This document shows positions 42,853-52,541 of a DNA stretch of 64,000 bases, piece by piece. The stretch lies in contig CANRYS010000016.1 of NCBI GenBank assembly GCA_947644305.1, positions 1 to 64,000 of the forward strand, read 5' to 3'. A program made the position numbers and the translations under genes. The stretch's first letter is position 1; each line of letters opens with the position of its first letter. This stretch comes from an uncultured Roseburia sp. GTDB taxonomy: Bacteria; Bacillota; Clostridia; Lachnospirales; Lachnospiraceae. Under the pieces are notes generated by a model. The model was not told the DNA's origin. It did not search any database and worked only from the letters and a program-made list of their open reading frames with translations.

Positions 42853-44691
42853 TTATTTCGCCTCCTCGTTTGCCATAAGTATATCTCCCAAATATTCAAG
42901 TTCTACTGTATCCATCAATTCTAGATCTGGGATATATTTGAATGAAATCGTGTATTTATACTGTCTTTTCTTCGTGACATCATCCTCTGTCTTGGCAATG
43001 GAACTTGATATGGTAACATTTTTAATTCCCTGAAGCAAATTCAGACGAACTACAAGCGCTGAAACAGAAGAAAGCTTATCTTTCGATGTACAGCTTATCG
43101 TACCCCCTTCATCCGTAGTAGAAATCGAATCGATGCAGAAAGAATCTGGACACCCTTCCTTAATATCATCCAATACTTTATGCAACTGGTTATTGCTGGT
43201 ATTTACCCTGTTCTCGATCAGGCGGTATGTTCCAACCTTCTTTCTCGTTTCTTCCAACTCTTTATACTTCGCTTCCACCGGCAGGAGAGACAGCTCCTTC
43301 GCGTGTGCGGCATCATATCTGCTAGCGGCTGAATTCAGTTCAATCACGGAAAAAAGAGAAACCCCAATACAAAGAACAATAGCTGCCACGAAAACTGCCG
43401 CAATGCTCATGACCGAATCCTTCGTAGCCACTTTATTTTTTATCTCATCGGGAATAAAATTAACCGGACTGTAAACAGCACCAAAGCATCCTACATACTG
43501 GAGAATATTTGCATTCACTTCTATCTGACGGTTAAATGAGACACCGACCAGTTCATTCGGAGTCCGTGCCGGAATCCCAAGCTCATTGTTCATCAATTCA
43601 TGAATGCCTGCAATATTGGCTCCATTTCCAGTAACAATAATAGACTGGATTCGCTCCTCTCGATACCTTGAATTATAATACTCCATAACACGATATATGT
43701 TACCAATCAATGAGGAGGCACTCTGCGTCAATTCAATACGTTTCTGCATGGATAAATCTCCCTGCGGATTCGATGGATTTAACGTATGAAGAAGTACTCT
43801 CTGGGATGCCAGAAGACGGACTGCCTGATCGTATTCTGGCACCTGAAATGCTGGTTCTGACATTGCCGCTTCTATGATATTAGTAGCTCCATACGGAATG
43901 ACACGCTGCAATAGTAGCTTTTCTTTGCTCATAATGTTGATCAAGGTATTGTCACGATTAATCTGAACAGCCATTTCTACGCCTTCTGCCACCTGACGTT
44001 TCATGATCTGGAAAATACCATTTCCATCGACCTCGATACCTGCAACTCTAAAATCACATCCCTCTGCCAAAGCATAATAGGAACGAACCAAATCGATCGG
44101 TGCAGCATATACGAGAAGGTCGATCACCCGTTCTGTCTGCTTTTCACCCTCTTTTCCTTTTTTGTCCTCTTCAGGATTCTTACTCTTTTTCTCTTTCTTT
44201 TTCTTCTTTTTTTTGGTATCATCCGTTATCTCTGGATTCTCCGCCTTTTCTCTCTCCCTCTCTTTTTCCCTCTCCTTCTCACTGCCATCCGTCACTTCTT
44301 CATTTTCACCGATATCTCGCCAATTTCCCTGTTTCACATAAGAAAAAATATACCGTTCCTTATCCACAGGAAACATATCCCCGACTTTCGCATCTACAAT
44401 GGACTGAATTTTGCTGTCCTTCACAAATGGGATCGTCGTCTCACGATTGGCAATTTTAGAAGAACTAAGAGAAAATATAACATCCTTCGTGGTTATTCCC
44501 TTTTCCTGGCATGCCTGTTTGATTCGTCGGCTCACATCTATAATATTTTTGACTTCCCCATCTACCACGGACCCCTGGGGAGTCGGTACACGAACACAGC
44601 CATAAACCGTAGGATTCACTGCTGAATTATCCATATGTACGATTCTTATCGTCTTTGTCCCCACACGAACTACTACAACCTTTTTAGCCAT
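42853..44691 (-). CDS. PilM-PilN fusion, type IV pilus alignment protein
   Basis: A 612-residue fusion. Residues about 1-390 are PilM, an actin-like ATP-binding protein (VVVVRVGTKTIRIVHMD, VDGEVKNI, IEVDGNGIFQIMKRQ, IIVTGNGANIAGIHELM). It is interrupted at about 145-195 by a highly charged Lys/Glu insert. Residues about 405-612 are PilN: VNFIPDEI, a membrane helix (SIAAVFVAAIVLCIGVSLFS), a coiled coil and a small ferredoxin-like fold. PilM and PilN are usually separate proteins bound through the PilN N-terminus, so the fusion makes that contact permanent. AAAGGAGG five bases before the ATG at 44691 fixes the start. Confidence 0.85.
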   Translation of the reverse strand: MAKKVVVVRVGTKTIRIVHMDNSAVNPTVYGCVRVPTPQGSVVDGEVKNIIDVSRRIKQACQEKGITTKDVIFSLSSSKIANRETTIPFVKDSKIQSIVDAKVGDMFPVDKERYIFSYVKQGNWRDIGENEEVTDGSEKEREKEREREKAENPEITDDTKKKKKKKEKKSKNPEEDKKGKEGEKQTERVIDLLVYAAPIDLVRSYYALAEGCDFRVAGIEVDGNGIFQIMKRQVAEGVEMAVQINRDNTLINIMSKEKLLLQRVIPYGATNIIEAAMSEPAFQVPEYDQAVRLLASQRVLLHTLNPSNPQGDLSMQKRIELTQSASSLIGNIYRVMEYYNSRYREERIQSIIVTGNGANIAGIHELMNNELGIPARTPNELVGVSFNRQIEVNANILQYVGCFGAVYSPVNFIPDEIKNKVATKDSVMSIAAVFVAAIVLCIGVSLFSVIELNSAASRYDAAHAKELSLLPVEAKYKELEETRKKVGTYRLIENRVNTSNNQLHKVLDDIKEGCPDSFCIDSISTTDEGGTISCTSKDKLSSVSALVVRLNLLQGIKNVTISSSIAKTEDDVTKKRQYKYTISFKYIPDLELMDTVELEYLGDILMANEEAK

Positions 44692-44886
44692 AATAACCTC
44701 CTTTGTAATGCACCACACTTTCCTAGTCTGCTTAATGCAATCAGTGCATTTTACCCTCCTCATTTCTCATTTTATGGATTTTACTGCCTTTTCTGTCTTT
44801 ATCGGTGAGGTTCTAGCCAAGTAAAATACAAAATAAAAAAGAAAAAACACTAAAATCCACAAAATCAAATGTCAGAAATATCTCCC

Positions 44887-45645
44887 CTATAATACGCATA
44901 GACTGACATACCAGTCAATAAATCTGTCACCCCAAAGCATAGCGACAAATACCCCTACCGAAAGGTAAGGTCCCATAGCAAACTTTGTTTTATTTTTTGT
45001 CACTGCAATAATGATACACTGGATCACCGATCCAATAATACAGCCAGCAGCCAGAGCGAGCATGATATTCTGCCATCCCAGACATAAACCCGCTGCCGCC
45101 ATCAATTTGATATCTCCTCCACCAATTCCCTTCCCCCTTGTAAGAATAAGGCACAAGAACAGAAAAAGGCTTGCTGAAAAGAAGCCAATTAAATAGTGAA
45201 TCCAATTTTCAAGATCAAATACAATATGTACGATTCCGATTCCCAAAATAACGGCATTAATTTTCACAGGGATCTCCAACGTTCGATAATCGATTACACT
45301 TAATGTAAGAAGAGCAGAAGTCAATAGCGCATACAAGACACTCTCAACATTCATGCCATTCACCCCGAACACAACAAGATATAAAATTCCATTCAATACT
45401 TCGATCAAGGGGTACTGGTAAGACAATTTGCTCCCGCAGTACCGACACCTCCCTTTCAAAAAGAGGTAACTGAACAGCGGGAACAAATCATACCAAGCCA
45501 ACTTATGGCCACAGTTCATGCAATGGGAATTCACCATGACAACACTTTCTTTATTTGGAATCCGATATATGCATACATTTAAAAAACTCCCGATCACGAT
45601 GCCATATATGAAAATGATTATGTAAAGAAAGTTTTCTATTGCCAT
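44887..45645 (-). CDS. pilD: Prepilin peptidase PilD
   Basis: A 252-residue aspartic membrane protease that removes prepilin leaders and methylates the new N-terminus. The N-terminal IGSFLNVCIYRIP and the four-cysteine zinc-binding methylase loop CMNCGH...CRYCGS are intact. Catalytic Asp residues lie in SVIDYRTLEIP and GKGIGGGDIKLMAA. GGGAG stands before the ATG at 45645 (MAIENFLYIIIFIYGIVIG), preferred over a start nine codons earlier. It lies between pilA and the PilM-PilN gene. All prepilins in this window are likely substrates. Confidence 0.93.
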   Translation of the reverse strand: MAIENFLYIIIFIYGIVIGSFLNVCIYRIPNKESVVMVNSHCMNCGHKLAWYDLFPLFSYLFLKGRCRYCGSKLSYQYPLIEVLNGILYLVVFGVNGMNVESVLYALLTSALLTLSVIDYRTLEIPVKINAVILGIGIVHIVFDLENWIHYLIGFFSASLFLFLCLILTRGKGIGGGDIKLMAAAGLCLGWQNIMLALAAGCIIGSVIQCIIIAVTKNKTKFAMGPYLSVGVFVAMLWGDRFIDWYVSLCVL

Positions 45646-45688
45646 GATTTTTCTCCCATTTGCATCTGTCAACTTAAGTAAAAGTCCA

Positions 45689-46207
45689 TTAATTGCTAAC
45701 CATCAGAGGCGCATTGTCATTATATTGACAATTCTGTACAGTAATAGTCGTACTACCCAGGCTAAATGAATTAGATACACCACCAGAAGCTGTATCATGC
45801 TGTTTAACATAACATACCACTTTGTTGTTAGCGGTATCATAGCAGCATACAATAGGCTGACCTGCACCGTACTGAGAACTTAATGTAAGGGTTGCTTCAC
45901 CAAGAGTCTGGCTCATGGCGTTCCAAACCTTACTTTCAGAACCAGTTGCAGTTACACTTCCACTGGCATCGATCGAAAATGATCCGGTTCCAGTAGCTTT
46001 GGTATCTGCAACTGCAGTAGTAAGCGCGCTGCAGATCGTATCCAATGCCTGCAGATCTTTGGACTCACGGCTCTTCTCCAGATATGGGATAACTGCCAAC
46101 GCAACTACTCCAATCAGAATAGCCATAATGGCGATAACGATGATCAACTCAACAAGAGAAAAACCTTCGTTAGAACCGCTTAAGTACTTCTGAAATCTTT
46201 TCTTCAT
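45689..46207 (-). CDS. pilA: Major type IV pilin (PilA-like)
   Basis: A 172-residue prepilin with the leader KKRFQKYLSGSNEG cut before FSLVELIIVIAIMAILIGVVALAVIPYLEKSRESKD, Glu at +5 and the classic pilin helix. The globular part (TAVADTKATGTGSFSIDASG and SSQYGAGQPIVCCYDTANNKVVCYVKQHD) contains several cysteines. Being first after a good promoter (46292-46264) and small, it is the best candidate for the main pilus subunit. The ATG at 46207 with GAGG close upstream is chosen. The frame is open 11 codons further. Confidence 0.85.
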   Translation of the reverse strand: MKKRFQKYLSGSNEGFSLVELIIVIAIMAILIGVVALAVIPYLEKSRESKDLQALDTICSALTTAVADTKATGTGSFSIDASGSVTATGSESKVWNAMSQTLGEATLTLSSQYGAGQPIVCCYDTANNKVVCYVKQHDTASGGVSNSFSLGSTTITVQNCQYNDNAPLMVSN

Positions 46208-46263
46208 AACCTCATTCTCCTTTTTTCTTTTTTTCATCACATAATTATGATGTATTTTATATC

Positions 46264-46292
46264 ATTGTATCATATACTTTATCTATTTACAA
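46264..46292 (-). promoter_or_regulatory. Sigma-A promoter of pilA
   Basis: On the minus strand TTGTAA (46292-46287), a 17-bp spacer and TACAAT (46269-46264) lie about 57 bp upstream of the pilA start codon. Confidence 0.65.
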
Positions 46293-46390
46293 GAAAATTT
46301 TGGATATTTTTATACTTTTTTAATAACAATGAAATATTTTTCATAATTTCCCCAAACTTTTACTTTATTTATTGAAAAACAACAATTTAA

Positions 46391-48232
46391 ATGATAAACT
46401 ACTTTATATATACAATTATGAAAGGATTACTTAAAATCATGAAAGCACTTACTTTTTTTCTCAATCATAAAAAATATTTTTTCCTTTTTGTGATAATCAC
46501 GCTGCAACTTGTGCATTTCACTTATGTTTTTGCCTGCCAGAGAGAAGGCGTCCACTCCGACGAAAACTGGAGCTATGGATTCTCAAATGCCTATTATCAA
46601 AAACAGCTTTACTGTGACGAAAAGGGAAATCGAACAAATTTTGATACCTGGACTGACACCCAGGTTTTCCATAATTATACAGAGGTATCTGAAGATCAAC
46701 GTTTTTCCTATGATTCTGTCTGGTTTAATATGGAGGAAGATTTTAGTCCACCACTTCACAGTGCCTTATTACATACGATCTGTTCTTTTTTTCCAAACAG
46801 TTTTTCCTGGTGGTATGCATACATTATTAATATTCCTTCTTTCATTATAGCCATGATCTGCTTATATCAATTAGGAAAACAACTAACTCATTCCGAAAAT
46901 ATCGCCTTATTTATCTGCTTTTTTTATGGCTCGTTATCAGGGGCATTAAATACATTTATCTATCTACGCGCCTATGCTCTGCTGACAGCGCTGGCACTTT
47001 TGTATTCTCTGATACACTGCCGTATGTACAATCAGTCATTTCAAAAGCCTTTCAAATACTTGGCGGCCATTTTGTTCCTTAACATTATCGGCGGATTAAG
47101 TCACTATTATTTTCTTACCCTGGTATTCTGTTTTGCTGTAGTATTTTCATTATACCTTCTGATTACCAGACGCATAAAAACAGCACTTCTATATGTGGGT
47201 ACAATGCTGCTCTCAGCAGGTATTTACCTCTTGATCTGGCCACATGCCATCCATCTGATTTTTAATAGTTCAGAAATGTATGCTCAACATATGAAATTTA
47301 TATGGGAGATTAAAGCATGCCTTCAGTTCCTGGTCGGTGAATCCACAGGCATCTTGATCCTTTATCCAAATCCTTATACCATAGCAGTTTTTAACGTCTG
47401 CCTCATCTTTTTAGCAATTATCATCGCCGGCGTTTCCTTTCTCTGCAGAAACGAGATCTGGTTCCGTCGCCTGATTCGCCGAACCTTTCTTGGAATTAAG
47501 CATTTCTTTCGAAGAGCGCCAAAACGATTTAAGAAAGCAAATAAAATGTATCTGTTTTTATTTCTTGCCTGCTTCTTCACTTTAATTATTATTGCAAAAG
47601 TAAGCAATATTTATAGCATGGGGATATATTTCGACCGCTACATATTTTTCTTAATGCCTTTGGCTACCCTTATAATAGTGGGACTGCTTTCCAAAATTCT
47701 TTTCCGGCTTGTTCGAAAAGCAAGGAAGGGATTTCGCGCAGCGTTTATCTTGACATTGATATGTTGCTGTTTTATCATCAATCAGCTTTATTTCCCCTGT
47801 CACTATTTATTCCCAAGAAACAATGATAAAATCCGCACCGAAGAACTCACAAAAGACGCTAATGTAATTGTGGCAGTCAGCAACGACTGGCAAATCGTAT
47901 GCTACAGCACATTATTAAGGGACAGTAAGCAGTTTTATATGCTGAATATCGGTTCCCTGGAAGAATCCCTGGACTCTATCGAAGATTTAAAAGGTCCATC
48001 AGACACCCCCATATATTTAATCATTGAAAAAAACAAACTCCGCTCGAAAGACTGGAAAAAGGACGAAAGCGCTCCTGAGGGTTTGGTTCCTATCCAGGAC
48101 GTTCTTACCTTTGAATACACATTAGATGATATCGTGAACAAGATCTCCTCTTTTAACTTCACCACTACGACAAAATACGTTGCAACTGAAAGTGGTTTTG
48201 TTGGAGAATATGACATCTACCAGCTAAGATAG
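46391..48232 (+). CDS. Multi-pass glycosyltransferase of the GT39/ArnT-like type
   Basis: A 613-residue membrane protein (597 if it starts at the ATG 46439). After a first helix comes the loop REGVHSDENWSYGFSNAYYQ, with the acidic D-E pair typical of polyprenol-phosphate-sugar-using GT-C enzymes, and NMEEDFSPPLHSALLHTI, the usual second loop motif. About ten further helices and a C-terminal extracytoplasmic region follow. It is the only gene in the pilus locus on the plus strand, placed between pilA and pilC, so it may glycosylate pilins or surface proteins; the Thr/Pro-rich inserts in the minor pilins are candidate acceptors. No strong ribosome site decides the start. Confidence 0.65.
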   Translation: MINYFIYTIMKGLLKIMKALTFFLNHKKYFFLFVIITLQLVHFTYVFACQREGVHSDENWSYGFSNAYYQKQLYCDEKGNRTNFDTWTDTQVFHNYTEVSEDQRFSYDSVWFNMEEDFSPPLHSALLHTICSFFPNSFSWWYAYIINIPSFIIAMICLYQLGKQLTHSENIALFICFFYGSLSGALNTFIYLRAYALLTALALLYSLIHCRMYNQSFQKPFKYLAAILFLNIIGGLSHYYFLTLVFCFAVVFSLYLLITRRIKTALLYVGTMLLSAGIYLLIWPHAIHLIFNSSEMYAQHMKFIWEIKACLQFLVGESTGILILYPNPYTIAVFNVCLIFLAIIIAGVSFLCRNEIWFRRLIRRTFLGIKHFFRRAPKRFKKANKMYLFLFLACFFTLIIIAKVSNIYSMGIYFDRYIFFLMPLATLIIVGLLSKILFRLVRKARKGFRAAFILTLICCCFIINQLYFPCHYLFPRNNDKIRTEELTKDANVIVAVSNDWQIVCYSTLLRDSKQFYMLNIGSLEESLDSIEDLKGPSDTPIYLIIEKNKLRSKDWKKDESAPEGLVPIQDVLTFEYTLDDIVNKISSFNFTTTTKYVATESGFVGEYDIYQLR

Positions 48233-48276
48233 ACAAATCGCATCCCATCTTCTTTTCTCTTACTATGAATCAAAAC

Positions 48277-48325
48277 GTCCCTGCATAACGGTGATACAAA
48301 ACACCAAACATGCAGGGACATTTTA
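48277..48325. terminator. Bidirectional intrinsic terminator
   Basis: GTCCCTGCAT (48277-48286) pairs with ATGCAGGGAC (48310-48319) with T residues on both outer sides (ATTTTAA to the right, GTTTTGA on the other strand). It lies between the convergent glycosyltransferase and pilC genes and can serve both. Confidence 0.8.
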
Positions 48326-48361
48326 ACTGTCTCTTTTTATCTATATGTAAACAGTATGTCA

Positions 48362-49573
48362 TTAGCCTGCCATAGAGTAGATCTGCATCATCGGCATAAC
48401 GATAGCTCCCACTACACCGCCAACTACAACTGCCAGCAGGATGATAACCGCCGGCTCCATCGCCGTCGTCAAGTTTTTAGTTGCTGCCTCTACTTCCTGC
48501 TCATAGTACTCTGCCACCTTATCCAGCATCGCCTCCGTGTTGCCAGTTTCTTCCCCGATGCGCAGCATATGATACACCATCTGCGGAAATACCTCAGAGG
48601 CCTCGATCGGCTCCGACATCGGTATACCCTGCATAACTTCTTCCCTGGAGTCATTCAATACTTTACGCACAACCCGGTTCTCCACAACATTTGCCACAAT
48701 GCCCAACGCCTCCACTAAGGGTACACCGGACATAACCAATGTGGACATGGTCATACTAAATTTTGCCGACGCATTCTTAATGGAAAAATCTTTGACAATC
48801 GGAATTTTCAGGCACATCCGACTGGTAATCTGCTTGCCTGTCTCTGTATTCTTTGCATATATGATCAATCCAACGAATCCAATGATTCCACCGATTACCC
48901 AAATCAGATTTGACTTCATAAATTCACTGACTCCAATAACGATGCGGGTCGGCAGTGGAAGCTGCTCTCCCATCATATCAAAGACCTGCTGAAACTGCGG
49001 TATCACCACCACCATCAGTACTATGACAACGATAACAGCCACCACAAGTACTACCACCGGATAGATCATCGCACCCACCAGTATAGAACGCAACTTCTGA
49101 TCTTTCTCAAACTGGGTACAGATTCGCTCAAAGGCGACACTCAAGTTACCGGTAGCCTCCCCGGCTGCCACCATGTTGATTAGCAGATCTGGAAACACCT
49201 TTCCTTCCAACGCCATGGCGTTGGCCAATGTCTCTCCTTTTTCTACATTTACCTGCACATTGTAGATGGACTTGCGCAGTATCTTGTTTTCTGTGGAGTC
49301 CTCTAACATTTTCAAACCGTCCACTACGGTCACACCGGCATTCAGAATGCTGTAGAATTGACGGCAGAAAAGCGTGATGTCCTTAAGTTTTACCGGATTG
49401 CCAATGGTTATATTCCATGCGGCATCATCTACACTCTTCGTCTCTTTTATAAAGTGTACAATAGCTCCATCACCCTTCAGCTTGGCTGTTGCCGCTTCTT
49501 CCGAGTTTGCTTCCACAGTACCTTTTTTATCTTTTCCGTACCGATCTGTGATCCTGTACTTAAATGTTGCCAT
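48362..49573 (-). CDS. pilC: Type IV pilus inner-membrane platform protein PilC
   Basis: A 403-residue GspF/PilC protein. Two homologous cytoplasmic helical domains (about 60-185 and 265-385) start with FCRQFYSILNAGVTVVDGLKMLE and FSMTMSTLVMSGVPLVEALGIVAN, each followed by a membrane region. A GKGxxxxG-free N-terminal segment with YRITDRYGKDKKGTVEANSEEAA precedes them. PilC forms the rotating core on which the PilB and PilT motors act. AAGGAGG lies before the ATG. The gene is 15 bp downstream of pilT. Confidence 0.93.
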   Translation of the reverse strand: MATFKYRITDRYGKDKKGTVEANSEEAATAKLKGDGAIVHFIKETKSVDDAAWNITIGNPVKLKDITLFCRQFYSILNAGVTVVDGLKMLEDSTENKILRKSIYNVQVNVEKGETLANAMALEGKVFPDLLINMVAAGEATGNLSVAFERICTQFEKDQKLRSILVGAMIYPVVVLVVAVIVVIVLMVVVIPQFQQVFDMMGEQLPLPTRIVIGVSEFMKSNLIWVIGGIIGFVGLIIYAKNTETGKQITSRMCLKIPIVKDFSIKNASAKFSMTMSTLVMSGVPLVEALGIVANVVENRVVRKVLNDSREEVMQGIPMSEPIEASEVFPQMVYHMLRIGEETGNTEAMLDKVAEYYEQEVEAATKNLTTAMEPAVIILLAVVVGGVVGAIVMPMMQIYSMAG

Positions 49574-49588
49574 ATAGTCCCTCCTTCC

Positions 49589-50641
49589 TTAGTAAAGCCT
49601 TTTCATTAATGCTGTTTTATCCTGGGCAAAGGTGATCGCCTCATCCCGGCTGACCCTACCCGCCGTATATAGATCAAAAATCGAATCATCCATCGTAATC
49701 ATGCCACTCTTCCGGCTGGTCTGAATGACTGATGGAATCTGATGACTCTTCCCTTCACGAATCAGTGCACGAATCGCACTGTTGGCATGAAGAATCTCAA
49801 ATGCAGCCACACGTCCTTTTCCATCTGCTGTCTTCATTAGCTGCTGAGAAATAATGGCCTCTAAAAGAGTCGCCAGTTGCAGACGGATCTGTGGCTGCTG
49901 ATGCGGCGGAAACACGTCTATAATACGGTCAATGGTAGCTGCTGCTCCAATGGTATGCAGTGTAGAAAACACAAGATGTCCGGTCTCTGCCGCAGTTACT
50001 GCCGTAGATATCGTCTCTAAGTCTCGCATTTCTCCCACCAAAATAACATCAGGGTCTTCACGAAGGGCAGCCCTAAGGGATGCTGCGTAACTTTCTGTAT
50101 CCATGCCGATCTCTCTCTGATTGACAATGGACTTTTTATGTACATGCAAATACTCAATGGGATCTTCCAATGTTATGATATGATGGCTATAATTTTCATT
50201 GATCCTATTGATCAATGCCGCCAAAGTTGTAGATTTTCCACTTCCTGTAGGCCCTGTCACCAGGACGAGACCTCGCTTTTTATTTGTCAGATCAATAACT
50301 GACTGGGTCAGACCAAGTCCCTCTGGCTTTGGTATCTCCATATTGATCAGTCGTATAACGAATGCCATGGAACCTCTCTGTTTAAATACATTTACACGAA
50401 ATCGTCCCTGGCCGGTTATTGCATAAGAAAAATCTGCTTCCCCAGTGGCATTAAATCCTGCGATCAGACGCTTTGGTATCATCTGCTCGACCAGAGCTTT
50501 TGTATCCGCCCCCGTAAGCGGTGTGGATGTCAAATCCTTCAACGTTCCATGAATCCTGCATTTGATCGGCACCCCAACCGATACATGCACATCCGAAGCC
50601 CCCACCTTTCGCGCCTGCAATAGTATGTCGTCAAGAGTCAT
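49589..50641 (-). CDS. pilT: Pilus retraction ATPase PilT
   Basis: A 350-residue hexameric ATPase that depolymerises pili. Walker A is GPTGSGKSTT, the Asp box is ITLEDPIEYLH, Walker B is VILVGEMRDLETISTAV and the His box is GHLVFSTLHTIGAAATIDRII. The C-terminal AIRALIREGKSHQIPSVIQTS is the AIRNLIRE-type element specific to PilT and needed for retraction. It indicates that these pili can probably retract and support twitching or DNA uptake. GGAGG lies before the ATG, and the gene is 41 bp after pilB. Confidence 0.93.
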   Translation of the reverse strand: MTLDDILLQARKVGASDVHVSVGVPIKCRIHGTLKDLTSTPLTGADTKALVEQMIPKRLIAGFNATGEADFSYAITGQGRFRVNVFKQRGSMAFVIRLINMEIPKPEGLGLTQSVIDLTNKKRGLVLVTGPTGSGKSTTLAALINRINENYSHHIITLEDPIEYLHVHKKSIVNQREIGMDTESYAASLRAALREDPDVILVGEMRDLETISTAVTAAETGHLVFSTLHTIGAAATIDRIIDVFPPHQQPQIRLQLATLLEAIISQQLMKTADGKGRVAAFEILHANSAIRALIREGKSHQIPSVIQTSRKSGMITMDDSIFDLYTAGRVSRDEAITFAQDKTALMKRLY

Positions 50642-50682
50642 AACCCCTTTTCCTCCTTCTCATCGTTTCTACTGCTAACTTG

Positions 50683-52383
50683 TCACTCTGCCGCAATTCT
50701 TTCTACCTCTGAAATCGAAGTAACCCCCTTTAAAACCAGCTTTGCAGCACCAAGCCGAAGTGTCGTCAACCCCTCCTTTAACGCTACTTTTTGAATTTCC
50801 TCTGCTCCGCCGCCCCGGCTGATCACTTCCCGCAGTGCCGGCGTGATCGGCATAATTTCATAAACACCGATTCGCCCTCGGTAACCAGAGTTATTACAAT
50901 AGGCACACCCAGATTCCGATGGCTCATAAATCATCGGATTGGAGTCTCCCCGCAGACGAAGTCTGAATTTATCGGTATCAGTCATCTGTTTTTGTACATG
51001 ACACTTGGGACAGATGCGGCGCACCAGACGCTGGGCTATGATACCCACCACAGAATCTGCCACCATGTAAGGCTCAATTCCCATATCTTCAAGACGGGTC
51101 ACTGTGCTGGCGGCACTGTTCGTATGAAGTGTGCTTACCACAAGATGCCCCGTGATCGCCGCCTTTACGGCAATGCTCGCTGTCTCCTCGTCTCGGATCT
51201 CTCCGATCATAATGATGTCTGGATCTTGACGAAGGATAGAACGAAGCGCCGATGCAAAAGTAAGTCCAGCCTTTTCATTGACCTGAACCTGATTGATGCC
51301 ATCCACATCTGCCTCCACCGGATCTTCTACGGTAATGATATTTACATCTCCGCCGTTTAATTCGTTCAAAACCGTGTAAAGGGTGGTCGATTTACCACTT
51401 CCAGTAGGTCCTGTTACCAATATGATCCCATGAGGATTTTTGAGAATGCCATCAAAACGTTTCAGTTCTTCTTCCTGAAAACCAAGCTCGCTCTTCTCTT
51501 TGTTCAGTCCGGATTTGGATGCGATACGCATAACGACCTTTTCCCCAAAAGTAGTCGGTAACGAAGATACACGAAGATCGTATTCAACCCGGTTGAAAAT
51601 TAGAGTCATACGACCATCCTGAGGGGCACGTTTTTCAGAAATATTCATTCCACTTACAATTTTTATACGGGCCACGATGGCACTCTGAAGATCCTTAGGA
51701 TACCTCATAACCTCCTGCATGGCGCCGTCAATTCGATACCTCACTCGAACCTGGTCTTCTAAAGCCTCGATGTGAATATCACTGGCGCGTTCGTTGACCG
51801 CCTGCTCAATGATCTTATTGACAAGAAGCACAATGGGTGAATTATCCACCTCATCGTTGCCGTCTTCCTCTTTTTTGAGCTTCTGGTTTTTGTCCATACG
51901 CTCCTGAGCAAAACTCTCCGCCAGCTTGGCAGACTGTTCATTTCCATAATACTTTTCTATGGCATAGGTAATATCCGATGGTGTCGCCACCATAATATCA
52001 ATCTGCATATTGGTGATAATGGAAATGTCATCTACCGCAATAATATCCAAAGGATCTGCCATAGCGATCCGAAGGATGTTGGGATTGTTTTCATCTAGTT
52101 CAAAGGGAATCACATTGTTCTTACGCACAATGTTTTCCGGCAGCAACTCAATGATCTCTGGTGCCAGCTTCGCTTCACGGATCTTGGCAAGAGGAATCTT
52201 CATCTGATGTGACATAGCCTCTGCGATCTCAGTCTCATCGGTGTATTTCAACTCGACCAGCACCTCACCGAGACGCTTACCGGTTTTTCTCTGCTCTTCC
52301 AATGCCGTCATCAACTGTTCCTGAGTAATGATATTGGCATCGATCAAGACGTCACCGATTCTCTTACGAGTTTGACTTATCAT
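50683..52383 (-). CDS. pilB: Pilus extension ATPase PilB
   Basis: A 566-residue GspE/PilB ATPase. The N-terminal GspE-N domain (about 1-150, RIGDVLIDANIITQEQLMTALEEQRKTG) precedes the motor: GPTGSGKSTTLYTVLNEL, IITVEDPVE, DIIMIGEIRDEETASIAVKAA and GHLVVSTLHTNSAASTVTRL. A tetracysteine zinc site is present (CPKC, CAYC). It powers pilus growth. Its ribosome site AGGTG overlaps the end of the upstream 44-codon gene, six bases away, so the two are coupled. Confidence 0.95.
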   Translation of the reverse strand: MISQTRKRIGDVLIDANIITQEQLMTALEEQRKTGKRLGEVLVELKYTDETEIAEAMSHQMKIPLAKIREAKLAPEIIELLPENIVRKNNVIPFELDENNPNILRIAMADPLDIIAVDDISIITNMQIDIMVATPSDITYAIEKYYGNEQSAKLAESFAQERMDKNQKLKKEEDGNDEVDNSPIVLLVNKIIEQAVNERASDIHIEALEDQVRVRYRIDGAMQEVMRYPKDLQSAIVARIKIVSGMNISEKRAPQDGRMTLIFNRVEYDLRVSSLPTTFGEKVVMRIASKSGLNKEKSELGFQEEELKRFDGILKNPHGIILVTGPTGSGKSTTLYTVLNELNGGDVNIITVEDPVEADVDGINQVQVNEKAGLTFASALRSILRQDPDIIMIGEIRDEETASIAVKAAITGHLVVSTLHTNSAASTVTRLEDMGIEPYMVADSVVGIIAQRLVRRICPKCHVQKQMTDTDKFRLRLRGDSNPMIYEPSESGCAYCNNSGYRGRIGVYEIMPITPALREVISRGGGAEEIQKVALKEGLTTLRLGAAKLVLKGVTSISEVERIAAE

Positions 52384-52389
52384 AATCTA

Positions 52390-52524
52390 TCACCTATTCT
52401 CCGTTGTTGATTTTGCATTTTTTGCTTTCCGTATTTTTATGCCTGACCAGATACCGATACCGGCAACAATCGAAAATAAAAGGAATTTTACCCCATAACT
52501 TATAAATGCTCCACCTAAAGACAT
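52390..52524 (-). CDS. 44-residue single-pass membrane protein
   Basis: A short gene starting at the ATG 52524-52522 with a perfect GGAGG seven bases upstream and ending with TGA at 52392-52390. The product begins MSLGGAFISYGVKFLLFSIV, continues AGIGIWSGIKIRKAKNAKST and ends TENR: one membrane helix of about 22 residues followed by a basic cytoplasmic tail by the positive-inside rule. It sits 17 bp after hisIE and six bp before pilB, in one apparent operon. Small membrane proteins of this kind occur next to secretion ATPases, but no family is recognised. A role in positioning PilB at the membrane is speculation. Confidence 0.65.
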   Translation of the reverse strand: MSLGGAFISYGVKFLLFSIVAGIGIWSGIKIRKAKNAKSTTENR

Positions 52525-52541
52525 ATAATACCTCCTATCTG

